Positions 47,364-57,638 of a stretch of 64,000 bases of DNA are shown one piece after another. Each line of letters opens with the position of its first letter. Within the stretch, counting starts at the first letter, position 1. The notes beneath the pieces were generated by a model. The model did no database searches, was not told where the DNA came from, and worked only from the letters and a program-made list of their open reading frames with translations. The DNA is taken from contig BPQB01000077.1 in NCBI GenBank assembly GCA_019973155.2, positions 1 through 64,000 of the forward strand, in the 5' to 3' direction. Both the position numbers and the translations under genes were made by a program. Source of the DNA: Phanerochaete sordida. Lineage: Eukaryota > Basidiomycota > Agaricomycetes > Polyporales > Phanerochaetaceae.

Positions 47364-49373
47364 TTAGTCGAGATCCGCGAACTCGCGTGCGAAGAATCCG
47401 AGCAGCTCGCGGCGCTGTTGCTGCTGCTGCGGGGTCGAGGAACTGCCGCCGCCAAGGAGCGCGCCGCCGATGCCTTTGATGGCGTTCCAGAGCGTGCCGA
47501 ACGAGAAGGCACCCGACTCGTCGCCGTCAACCGCCGCGCGCGCGAGCAACGTGATGAGCTCGCGGCGCTGCTGCTGCTGTTGCTGGGGCGTAGAGCTGCT
47601 GTCGCCGCCGAGGAGCGTGCCACCGATGCCCTTGATCGCTTTCCAGATCGGCGCAAAGGAGAACGCGCCCGACTCGTCGCCTTCAACCGCGGCACGCGCG
47701 AGCAGCTCAATGAACTCGCGGCGCTGCTGCTGCTGCGGGGTCGAGGCACCGCCATCGTAGAAGTCGCCCGTGATGATCTTAGAACCGATGCCGAGAGAGA
47801 ATGCGCCCGACTCATCCTGCGCGGCGCGCGCGACAGCCTCGACGAACGCGCGGCTCTGCTGCTGCTGCTGCTGCTGCTGGTTGCTGCTGCCGTCGACGAG
47901 GCCCGTGACGACCTTGAAGCCCGCCTTCGCGGCGTCCCAGAGCGTGCTCAGCCCGAACGCGCCCGAGTCGTCGTCGGCCGCGCGCGCAAGCAGATCCACG
48001 AATTCTCGACGCTGTTGCTGTTGCTGCTGTTGCTGCGACTGGTCGCTGCTGCCGCCGCCGAGGAGAGAACCGGCGGCGGACTTGAGGATGTTCCAGAGGG
48101 GCTTTATGGAGAACGCGCCGCTCGCCTGTTCGTCGTCGTCGGCCGCACGGTCCAAGATCTCGATGAACTCGCGCGCGGAGGGCTGGTTTTGACTGCAAAT
48201 CGCGACAGTCAGTGTCAAAATCCCGGGCCTTCTCGGAAGGTGACGTACTGGCTGTCAACGTAGCTCTGCAGGTGCTGGGTCACCCAAGGCAGCACCTTGG
48301 TCGCGCCCTGTGCGATAGGAACCCAGTTGAAGGCACCGCTCTCGTCATCCGGGTCAGCGCGCGCGAGGATCTCAACCAGATCGCGAGTGGTCGGGGCCAG
48401 CTGGGTGCCCGAGCTGTGATAGCAGTGATCAGCACGTTGTACAGCTCGATATACTGTGTGAGACTTACTGGCTGTCGACGTAACCCTGAAGCTTCTCGGT
48501 CACCCATGGGAGAACCTTGGTCGCACCCTCGGCGATGGGCACCCAGTTGAACGCGCCGCTCTCCTCGTTAATGTCTGCGCGGAAGACGAGCTCCTCGAAG
48601 TCGCGTCTGGACTGGGTGCTGTTCCCGCTGTTGCTGCTACAAGTCCGTTAGTGAATGCAGTTGTCTGCGCAGGTGTTGTCGACGCACTGGAACAGGTCAC
48701 CAATGGCACCGATGATTGTGGGGGCGAAGGAGGCGGCGCCCTTGAGGATGCTGCCAAGAGCGAGGGCCTCGCTGGGATCGGCATCAGCGCGGGCGAGGAG
48801 CTCCTCGAATTCGCGCCTGGACTGGGTGCTGTTCCCGCTATCGCTGCTACAAGTCTGTCAGCAAACACGCCTTCGCACGTAGGGGTTGCTGACGCACTGG
48901 AACAGATGGCCAATAGCGCCAATGATTGTGGGAGCAAAGGAGGCGGCGCCCTTGAGGATGCTGCCCAGGGCAAGGGCCTCGCTAGGATCGGCGTCAGCGC
49001 GAGCCAGGAGCTCCTCGAAGTCAGCGCGGGCAAAGAGCTCCTCGAAGTCGACAAAGTCGCGCTGCTGTGGCTGCTGAGGCTGTTGCTGCTGGCTGCTGCT
49101 GCTAGTGTAAGCTCAATGTCAGCAAAGTCGACATAACCGTCGTGGAGTACTGTTTTACCTGCCGTCGAAGATCGCCTTGCCGACCTTGAAAGCATCCTTC
49201 GCAACGTTGAAGATACCACTCAGGGAAAACGCCTCGCTGTCGTCTTGACGAGCAATAAGAGCGCGGGAGCAGACGTCGGGGTTGCGTTCGCAGTAGGTGG
49301 CCTTCAGTGGAGCTCCGTAGGAAGGAGCCGAGACGGCAGCGAGGACAAAGACAAGGAGGGCGGAGGTACGCAT
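47364..49373 (-). CDS. Secreted multi-repeat precursor, possibly Kex2-processed
   Basis: Six exons (49159-49373, 48898-49101, 48688-48846, 48469-48636, 48249-48413, 47364-48192) encode 579 residues. A signal peptide (MRTSALLVFVLAAVSAPSYG) is followed by about nine units of 45-60 residues. Each begins at Arg or Arg-Arg followed by (E/D)F or EL, has an ELLARA-type block, an acidic patch and (S)GAF or an equivalent, and then a 15-25-residue variable segment such as IWKAIKGIGGTLLGG or APTIIGAIGHLF. Later units are joined by Ser/poly-Gln linkers that end in RR. All five introns are phase 2, splitting AG|C, CA|C or CA|T, so most exons equal one unit and can duplicate freely. This looks like a precursor cut by Kex2 in the Golgi into several secreted peptides. 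It resembles no named family I know. Surface-active, antimicrobial or cell-wall roles are all possible. Confidence 0.8.
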
Positions 49374-50929
49374 GGCGAGATTAGTGAAAGATCGTAAGGC
49401 GTAATGCGGTTCGTAAGTGTAGTCCTGAAAGGTACAAAGAATGGGGCTGGGAGTACATCATTAGACTCAAGTGTAGCCAGTAGGCTGGAAGGATTACTGA
49501 CCAACCAGTGCCGGGAAGAAAGAGTGGCTTTCGAAATGAGGAACCTGCCTGAGGTTTGCCGGACCACGCTCAGGGGTATTTATCCTGCTTGCCAAGTTTG
49601 ACCGCGCTCGTCAAGGCGGCCAGCGTACCGTTTCATCGCTGCGCGGGCACCCCGGTCGTGTGCCGTAGGACGGCACTGCGCGCGAAGTCCGCGTCAATCA
49701 CACTGGTAACCTCTGTAGTCTGACGAGCGCACACATACCGGTAGTTCGTCAGATGCAGAAGACCAGCAAGCTTCGAGACTCACCCACGACCAGCGCCGTG
49801 GCGGTGGCAGCCCGGGTTTGAAGACGAGATAGTGATTCGATGGAAGACGTATGCCGACCGTTTCTCCGTGTGGTATCGGTCACTGTATGATGCAGTTCCA
49901 TGAGAACAAGGCCTACCAAAATCGGATGGGCTAACTTCGATCGTTTCTAGAGTGACTTCCGTCTCAGTTCCTATTTTCTTTTCTTTTCTTTTTTTAAAAA
50001 CATATTTTCGCTGCTCACAACCGCGATGTGCGCGAGATCGCGTAGAAAACGGTGAGCCATTGCCCTGGGACAAGGTGATGGTCAAGGGAGGATTCTTGAT
50101 GCTACGTGTAAAGGGCTGTTCCCCCGCCACCAGGCAGGTTGACAGTTCGATTCTCAGCTGTGACATTTGTTTGAGCGTTTCAACGAAGCAAGCAACAGCA
50201 CGACTTACCCAACGTACACACCCGCCATACCCGCACACGAGCGGGCGGGCGAGCTGGCGACGATGAACATGTTTGCTATACCCAAACGACAGGCGGCGGC
50301 CGCCCACCGCTGCGGGATCTGCTTCAAGCCCATCAGCGGCCGGCGTCGGCCACTGAGGAATCCCTTCATCGAAAGAGCATCGTTGAGTTGCCAAGCGGCG
50401 GGGATGTGCACTGAAACGGTCGTGTAGAGCACCGTAGGGGAACTCACTGGAACTCAGTTGGACGTCCTCGGCGAGACGCCGACCCTGCTGGAGAAGCGCC
50501 CGAGACGCGCGCTGAATCAGTGCCCCTCGGTGCTCAAAGCGATGAGCTGCGCGACCGAGCGCAGGCTGGCGACAACCCGAGAGAACGACGGAGACAGAAG
50601 CCTTCTCCTTCCGAGCATTCATGCTCGCTGTCGAAATTCGCCGGTAATGTGTCCATGACGTGCGGAAGCGGTGGATATTCGCGGATTGCGGTACACCGGG
50701 CGGGGCGGTGCTGACTCGACGCGACTCGGGCTGGGCAGTTCAGGGCGACGTCTGAATAAAACCGCGGCAGCGACCTTGGCAGATTGACTCTGCCTGGCGG
50801 GCCTGTGAATCCCGGATAGCCACCAGTGAGTCACGGAGCACAGCGCCGGGGCCGGTGAAGGGGCTTACTTTAACTCATTCCGTTGCTCGCCCCGTCTCTC
50901 ACCCAACACCCACCATCTGCTCCCGCAGA
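49374..50929. other. Intergenic tract with promoter of the secreted repeat gene
   Basis: About 1.5 kb. A long minus-strand ORF (49780-50622) lacks family resemblance and shows no coding bias, so it is not called. A T-rich run lies at about 49975-49997. Confidence 0.4.
49577..49583 (-). promoter_or_regulatory. TATA-like box of the secreted repeat gene
   Basis: Minus-strand GATAAATAC, about 200 bp before the ATG. The leader between them may contain an intron (about 49425-49497, ending ctttcag), which would explain the distance. A strong TATA suggests high or regulated expression. Confidence 0.45.
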
Positions 50930-51699
50930 ATGCTCGTTTCCGATCATGACCCCGACCGACCCGCGACGTCGACGTCGACATACGACGACAACGGCTACTT
51001 CGACGTCGAAGAGTACTACCGTTCGCAAGGCTACGTCGAGGTCCGCGACTGCGGCTCGCCGTGCTGGCTCACGCCGGAGGGCTATGTGCGCTGGCTCGAG
51101 GTGGACTGCAACAACACGATGGCGGAACAGGCCGAGATTGAGGGCACGCCAGCGGAGGAGTTTGCGGCAATGAAGGAGCAGGGCGGCGCCGACCACGCGC
51201 GCAAGATGGTCCGGCGCGGCGCGGCGTGGAAGGTCAAGCACGGCTTCAGGGAGCCCGTCGTGCTGCTAAACGCGAAGCGCGAGTGGGACCACCAGGCGCG
51301 CCACGTCCGCCCACACATGACGATGCGCGTCCGCGGCGGCTGGCAGCTGAGGCTCGACGACGACGGGCGGCCGGTGCCGGAGGAGACCGACTGGGTAGCG
51401 GACGCGGAGAGCGCGCCGGTGCGGAAGGAGGTCGCACTCGTCGACATCGCGAAGCCGGCTAAGCCGCGGAAGCACCGCAAGAAGGGTAAGCTGTGGTCAT
51501 CGTTCACAGAGTGCGAGTTGTTCTGATAGCAACGTACGCTGTAGGGGAGTTCGAGGTCGTGCACGGGTCACACGGTGTGATTGCTCTTGACGATGAAGCC
51601 CCGGAGCCGCTCCCCGACGATCCATGGGAGTGGCTCGACTTCGACGATGACGGGCACGCTGCTCGTCCAACCTACGCCCAAGTGGCTGCTACTGCATGA
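50930..51699 (+). CDS. Unrecognised acidic protein, two exons
   Basis: Exons 50930-51485 and 51545-51699, joined through a 59-nt intron (gtaagc...ctgtag, phase 1), give 236 residues. Recognisable stretches are YFDVEEYYRSQGYVEVRDCG, CWLTPEGYVRWLEVDCNN, a basic KPAKPRKHRKKG near the splice point and an acidic tail PLPDDPWEWLDFDDDGH. No signal peptide or membrane segment is seen. An upstream in-frame ATG at 50855 exists, but 50930 follows a pyrimidine-rich leader. I do not recognise the family; the regular intron and strong coding bias support a real gene. Confidence 0.65.
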
Positions 51700-52028
51700 G
51701 TAGCTTCACATAACGGCATGAACAAACTCCCGTTGTAACAGTATCCGCTGGCGGAGGAAGATACCCTCGCAACTCCTGATGAAGCCACTGTAACATTAGC
51801 CCTATTTATCACCATGCGTAGACAACCACTCACTCTATGTACGACACCACAACCTTTCCCTCGCCCCTTTTATCCTCCTAAATGACACACAAACCGTATC
51901 ACTTACCACCATATGCTTCCATATTTTGACGATGTCGATGTAGACAACGTTCTATGGTGGCGTCCCCTAATCCATGTTGGACAATAGCAATACAATATAT
52001 ATCCGGGGACAAGCTACAGTGTCGGAAG
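51700..52028. other. Spacer between two convergent genes
   Basis: AT-richer sequence of about 330 bp, probably 3' untranslated regions of both neighbours. Confidence 0.4.
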
Positions 52029-54556
52029 CTATGAGAAGCCGGTGCGGAATGTAGGGTAAATGATAGGGAATGGATGCGCCTGGAAATAAGAAACCGTTAG
52101 TCGAATAAATTGAGGCAGGCGAAGGCGCGTACCTCTGTGTTGAAGACGTATTCTACGGATAGAAGTGTCAGCCGGAGCTTTTACTGTACCGGAATAGTAC
52201 TTACTGTCCAGCGGTAGGACCTGATCGTCTTCGAACAGCAGGTACAGGTATTTGAGCGTCTCGCTCTACAAGAACTTGATCAGCCTCCTGCGGACTTTCG
52301 CCACGCAAACACACATACCATGAGGAACGTCTCCATCTTGTCCTCGTATGTCACAGGCACGTCGTCGACGTTCAGGATGCTCGCATAGCCCCCAGACTCG
52401 ATACGGCAGTGCTTCTCTATCGCCTGGAAGATCGACCAGCCGTACTCGCGGTAGCGCGGGTCGCCAGTCAGGCGGTACGCGATGAAGAGCGACTCAACGG
52501 TCTCTGGCCGCAGGATGTACCGCGCGTCGTATGGCGGATCCGCGCCCACTCTGCCATTCTTATCAGCTACGACTCGGACGCCGGCGTACAGGCCACATAC
52601 TTTGCACCCTTGATGTACCAGTCGTCCGGAGCGATGGACCCTTCTAGCCGGTCCGACGGTATCCTGAAGTGTGCGATCTCCGGGGCGAGTCCACTGTCCG
52701 CGTTCGCTTGTCAGCAGCTCCCCTACAACGAGCGACAAGACGACCTACGTCTGCGTCTCGTGTGTCTTCATGCACGTCCTGATCAGCTCGACACCGTTGA
52801 TCCAGTCGCGCTTGCCCTGCTTCGTGAGCTGGCTCGCTTTGGGGGGTATCGACACGGGGTGCTGGATCGCGCCGGTGATGGTCGCGCCGAGCATGAGAGA
52901 GCCGCCGAAGAAGCAGACGAGATGATCCTGCTTGGGCACCAGGCGCCAGACGCTGGGACGAGGATCAGCGCGACTGGACTCGCTCGAGGATGAAACATCA
53001 TCTGACATGTCAGAGGTGTAGGTCCGTTGAGGGACGAGCTCGGAGGTGTAGATGAGCTTTGCGTTGTGGCTCGTCGTGATGAGGTGGTTCGCGACAGAGT
53101 CCATCGCGTCGTCGTACATGTCGCGATATACGCTCTCTGTCATGTTCTGGGAGACATGAGCGTAAGTGACAAGGATGGCACGGTTCGCCTTACTGTCTGG
53201 ATGTACTGCTTCAGTAGATACTCGTAGTACGAATCTCCTCTCGAGCCCAAGCGAATCGCGGAAAGTGCATACTTCCCATCGTTCTTGCTGTCAGGATATA
53301 TGCGTCAGAATGGGCGGACAGACGTGTGCACTGCGCGGACCTCATGAAGATGGACGCCAGCCCCGTCGCCAGTCGCGCATCCTTGATGATTTTCATGACC
53401 TACAGCATATATAAGCACATTTCGAGCGCATCTGCCGCATACAATTACACACCTTCTCCGCCTTCTGCCAGTACTCCTCGTTGTCGGTCAGATGGGCAAG
53501 GTACCGGAACTCGAGCTGGAGGGTCGACACCTCGGCCGTGCTGACGAGTTCAGGGTTGTCGTCGTTCATGACGCCCTCGCGCCGCGCAAGGTTAATCATA
53601 CTCGTGGGCAGCCCTGCAGGCGTGTCGAAGGCAGGCATGATGCGGTCCGCGAGATCTTGTGCCTTCTCCAGGTAGAGGCTGTCGCCGGTAAGATGGTGTG
53701 CAGACAACAGTCCGCCGAGAACGCGTATAGTCGTCTGAAGAAGGGTTGTGAGATGAGCAAAGCGGTCTGCACGCGAAGAGGGTACCTCGAAGGTATTGAA
53801 GTCCGCGTCCTTCTCGAAGTCGAGCTTGCTCGCGACCCACTCTCGTGCGCGCTGGTATTCGTCTTCAAGACCCATGAGGATCATCGTGTCCAGCGAGTCG
53901 ACGACGGTATAGCCAATGCCTCCAGCCTCGGTGAGGTTCGAGCCCTTGTGGCCGATTGGGTGGTATTCGTCGTCGCCCATAGCATCCCTCTCTGGTCGTG
54001 TGAGCACTTTAAGTGGGCTTGTGATCTTGCTGAAACGTACCATATGCCAGCCACGCATGCTATCCAGGCCAGGTTTAGCGTATGTCGTCGCGGGCGAACG
54101 CGTGGTCGCGCACCTGGAAAGCCCGCACTACCGCATCCCGCTTCTCTACATCTGGCGCGAATTCCACAACGAGGTTCTCTTCCACTCCTGGCAATGGCCT
54201 GAAGTTCCCCACAATACTAGAAACCGAGTCTATTATTCCCTGAACGAGCCGTGGTTGCTGCAACGCGTCAGTAGGCATTCCCGCTTGCTACGGACTTGAA
54301 CGTACTTGGTATGTAACGAGTCCGATAGCAACGAGCAGCAGCGAAAACACGGTCGAAAGCTTGACTGAGCCTGCAGTCTTCTTGGTCTGTCATCCACAGA
54401 CAGCATGGATCAGCACAACGCGGTTCTGTGTCTGGCAGGCTATGTCTGCGCACGCACCCCACCCGAGGCCGCGCCGTCCTTGGACGCCGCAGCGCCTGCC
54501 CCATCCTCGGATTTCTTGGGGGCCGTCTTCCGCTTGCGCACGGTTGAGTCTGCCAT
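52029..54556 (-). CDS. Class I alpha-1,2-mannosidase (GH47)
   Basis: Type II membrane glycosidase that trims alpha-1,2-mannose from N-glycans in the ER or early Golgi. A cytosolic basic N-terminus (MADSTVRKRKTAPKKS) is followed by a transmembrane anchor (STVFSLLLVAIGLVTY), then the catalytic domain. Family blocks in order: HAWLAYERDAMGDDEYHP, GGIGYTVVDSLDTMILMGL, TTIRVLGGLLSAHHLTGD, VSTLQLEFRYLAHLTDN, DSYYEYLLKQYIQT, MYDDAMDSVANHL, DHLVCFFGGSLMLGA, GLAPEI, RYILRPETVESLFIAYRLTGD (split by eye), ESGGYASI, METFLMSETLKYLYLLF and a C-terminal YVFNTEAHP. The gene has more than ten exons, some only 20-40 codons. The E and D residues of these blocks supply the catalytic acids in known members. It may be the ER enzyme (MNS1-type) or a Golgi isoform. 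Confidence 0.92.
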
Positions 54557-55552
54557 GCCCGTCGTGCGTCCACTCAGAGCGAGGTGCTGGGGCGCGTGCG
54601 TGGGATGGACGTGCGAAGCAGGAGCGTCTTCGGGGTATACGTGGCACTACAGCCTGCGGAGCGAGTGCCCGGACGAGATATCGGGAGCCGTCAAGGCTGC
54701 AATTAGTGTTAAAAATAGCGAGCCGTCGTCGCTCGTCGCAAGACCCCGTCGCCGTCGTCGAGGGTGCGTCTGAAAGTCTATTGATCTAGCGCCCTCTGTG
54801 TTTCAGACTCGTAACAAATGGTCTGTGTCCGAGTAAGCATTCTCGATCACTACTGGGCGCTCGCGGTAAGGAACAGTAATAAGCGGATACTTACCTCTGA
54901 GTGAGGGTCTTCACATTGTTGCTTACCAGAATAGCAAACCGATCCATCGTGCTTTGCGCACAAAATATTGTGAAAACAGCTTGCACGTGTACTCCGTACA
55001 GTCGGCTGTTTTGTGCTGCGGAGCTCAGAGGTTGACGAGGGTCGATCGATCCGCACGGTCTGGACAGCGGGCACGCCGATCCACCGCTCTGCTGCGGCGG
55101 GATACCTTTCGTCACCCATGTTCAATTTCTTATAGAATATGCTGCTCGTATGAGCTGCTAAATCCGTGATTATACTGCTGCTTAAACCGCGCAAGTATCG
55201 AGGGTGCGTCGTAGACTCGTAGTCTGCGCTCACCCCGCCGCCGCCGAATACCGTATGTGGTAGTGATGCGCTTGGCCGCCGACGCCGTTGTGGCGCAATC
55301 ATGGGATAATCGCGCGGTGGTTAGGGCCTCCTCTCTCTCTGTTTCTCCTATCATCAAATGTCAGACGTCCCCAGCGAGGCCGCTAGACCAGCGCCTTCCC
55401 TCAACGAAGTTCAGCCTCATCCACTGGCAGACAGTAGGACATCGAACACGCGACAGACTTTACTACAGGTGTGTAACAAGATTGTAGGCCGACACTATCG
55501 CCTTCGAGTCGAGACTCATGTCATTCAGATCTAGGCAGATCTCTACAGCAAC
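54557..55552. other. Divergent intergenic region (mannosidase / F-box gene)
   Basis: About 1 kb between two divergent start codons. ORFs here are short and unconvincing; the region should contain both promoters. Confidence 0.45.
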
Positions 55553-56852
55553 ATGAGCGTTCAACCAGGCCTGGAACCAGCCATCAAGCCTTCAGAACCA
55601 CCCAAAGCACCCTCTGCAGTGTACTGTGAACACGGTCTCCCCATCGAAGTCTGGGAACGCGTTATCGACCACGTCCCGTACGACGACGTCGGCACGCTCC
55701 TCTCATGTGCCCTCACATGCTCCGCCTTTCTGAAGCGGAGCCGCCTCCGCCTCTACACGCGCGTCGTGCTGAAGGACGACGAGCGCGCCCAACACTTCGT
55801 GCGCGCCTTCACCAGCACGCCCGAAAGCGGAGGCGCAGTGCGCGAGCTGGTGGTGCAAGGCTTCATGTTCACCGGGCCCAACGTAGATGTCGTGCCGCAG
55901 ATCCTTCCCACGCTTACCGAGCTGCGTACGCTCGTAGTTCACGCGCCCATTCGGGGCGACTGCGTGGCGATGCACGCGTGCCTCGCGACGGCGCGCCAGA
56001 CCCTCACCGCGCTCTCCATCCAAGAACCCCGCATCGAGTCCCTCACGCAGCTCGCCGAGTTCATCACAAGCTTCCCGAACCTCCGCGCGCTCGCGCTCGC
56101 AAACGTCCAATTCCTCGACACCCCTGACTCCTCCCAGGCAGACGCGCCTGCGCGGCTGCTCGCCCTCAACACCCTCGACTTGAAGGACACGCTTCCCTTC
56201 GTCTCCACGGAGCCGACGCGCGCGATCGTGCGCTGGGTGTGCAGCGTCACGTCGATGCCGCTGCGCGCCGCGCGGCTCGAGCTGGCGCTCGGAGGCGCAA
56301 CGGCGGACATCGTCGAGCACATCGTCCGCGCGAGCGGCGCCGCGCTGCAGACGCTCGCGCTCGACTTCGGTGTGCGCGGCTACGAGAACGGTGAGCGCTG
56401 CCCCCGGCGTGCACTCCGTCTCACCTCCTTACTGAACGAGCCGCCCCACAGTCGCGTTCGACTTCAGCGCCCTCCCGTCCCTGCGCGTCCTCTCGTTGCG
56501 CATGCCGACCTCGGCCGTGCCCACATGTCTATACATGCTCACGAGGCTCCCGGCGTCGAACCGCCTGTCGACGCTCGCGCTCGCGCTCCGCGCGCCGGAC
56601 GACAGCAGCGCGCCTGGCTTCGCCTTCGTCCTGCCGACGCAGCGGCTGCGCCCGCTCTTCGCCGAGAAGCGGTTCCCGCGCCTGCAGCGGTTCTTCGTGC
56701 GCTGGTCCTTCAACGACGGGCCCAGTTTCGAGAGGCCGCGCCGGGATTTTCCTGCCCAGCACCTCGTATACTATGAATGCTTGCCGAATGCCCCGCGGCG
56801 TGCCTGGACGGACGATCTCGAGAGCATCATCGACCGCGTGTTTGAGATGTAG
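55553..56852 (+). CDS. F-box protein with LRR-like C-terminal part (copy 1)
   Basis: Two exons (55553-56390 and 56452-56852), 412 residues. The F-box lies at residues 28-70: GLPIEVWERVIDHVPYDDV, LLSCALTCSAFLKRSRLRLY, the standard Skp1-binding shape. The rest shows Leu-rich stretches (LPTLTELRTLVVHAP, FPNLRALALANV, LPSLRVLSLRMP) as in the large Agaricomycete F-box/LRR families, presumed SCF ubiquitin-ligase adaptors. The intron after RGYEN is phase 1 and is shared with copy 2 at 62.8-64 kb. The target is unknown. Confidence 0.85.
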
Positions 56853-57638
56853 TTCAAGTTTACATCGAGCACGCCACTTCTCTTCCCGGGGACGTAGCCT
56901 TCCACTTCTGGGAGATGAGTAGTACGATTTCGCCCACAGTACTTGCAGCCCAGGCATATAATGTGAACAACAATGATGATACATTTATTACACTGGTTCA
57001 ATTACACACACGTACATGCACAACTGTCTACCGAGGCGAACGAAGAAGAGGATGTGGTACAGTCCGAATGTAGCGCTCGACGCTGCGAGTCCATCGAAGA
57101 AGAGACGTCAATGCGGCAAGCGCACTAAAAGGGAGCGAGGAATAGAGCGTATGTCAGAAGCAGGGCAAGGGCAAGGACGACGGAGGTCGGCGCGAAGGCG
57201 AAGAAACATTGTGGGCAAAGATGATGCAAAGGTAAGAGGACAGGGCAAGAAGAAGCAATTAAAGAATGGATGACGAGCTGCTATATGACCTGAAAAGAAC
57301 TTGCGAAGATTGTCCAAATAAACGAGTCCGCTAGCGATCTCTGGCAGCGGGGGGAAATGGGCGATACATGAAGAATAATGGTGCGTTTGCGACGAGGTGC
57401 GAGTTGGCGATGTTACGGTGAATGCGTGCGGTACGGTACGGTTGCTGCTGTGGTCGGAGTGCCGGGATATGGTGATGTTGAGATGCGATGGCGGGGACGC
57501 GGCCTGCCGATATGCAAAGCGAACGAGCTGACGTCGGGCGATCCGTGGGTATGGAGTTGCTATCGAGTGATGAGACTAAGATGCAATAAGATATGCTGAT
57601 GAAAATATGCAAGGTCGATGAGAGGTGGTCGAGATGAT
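56853..57638. other. Convergent 3' regions, no gene recognised
   Basis: About 790 bp between the stop codons of the F-box gene and the PUF gene. A purine-rich stretch (57.1-57.27 kb) has no clear function. Confidence 0.4.

Noticed and set aside
47418..48263. 281-codon plus-strand ORF rich in Leu and Arg
   Set aside because: It is the complement of the repeat precursor; its Leu runs are the poly-Gln codons read backwards.
50120..50170. tRNA-like T-loop (gttcgattc)
   Set aside because: No matching acceptor stem, D-arm or anticodon arm could be drawn.
49780..50622. 280-codon minus-strand ORF
   Set aside because: No recognisable domain, no third-position bias, and an erratic composition; probably chance.
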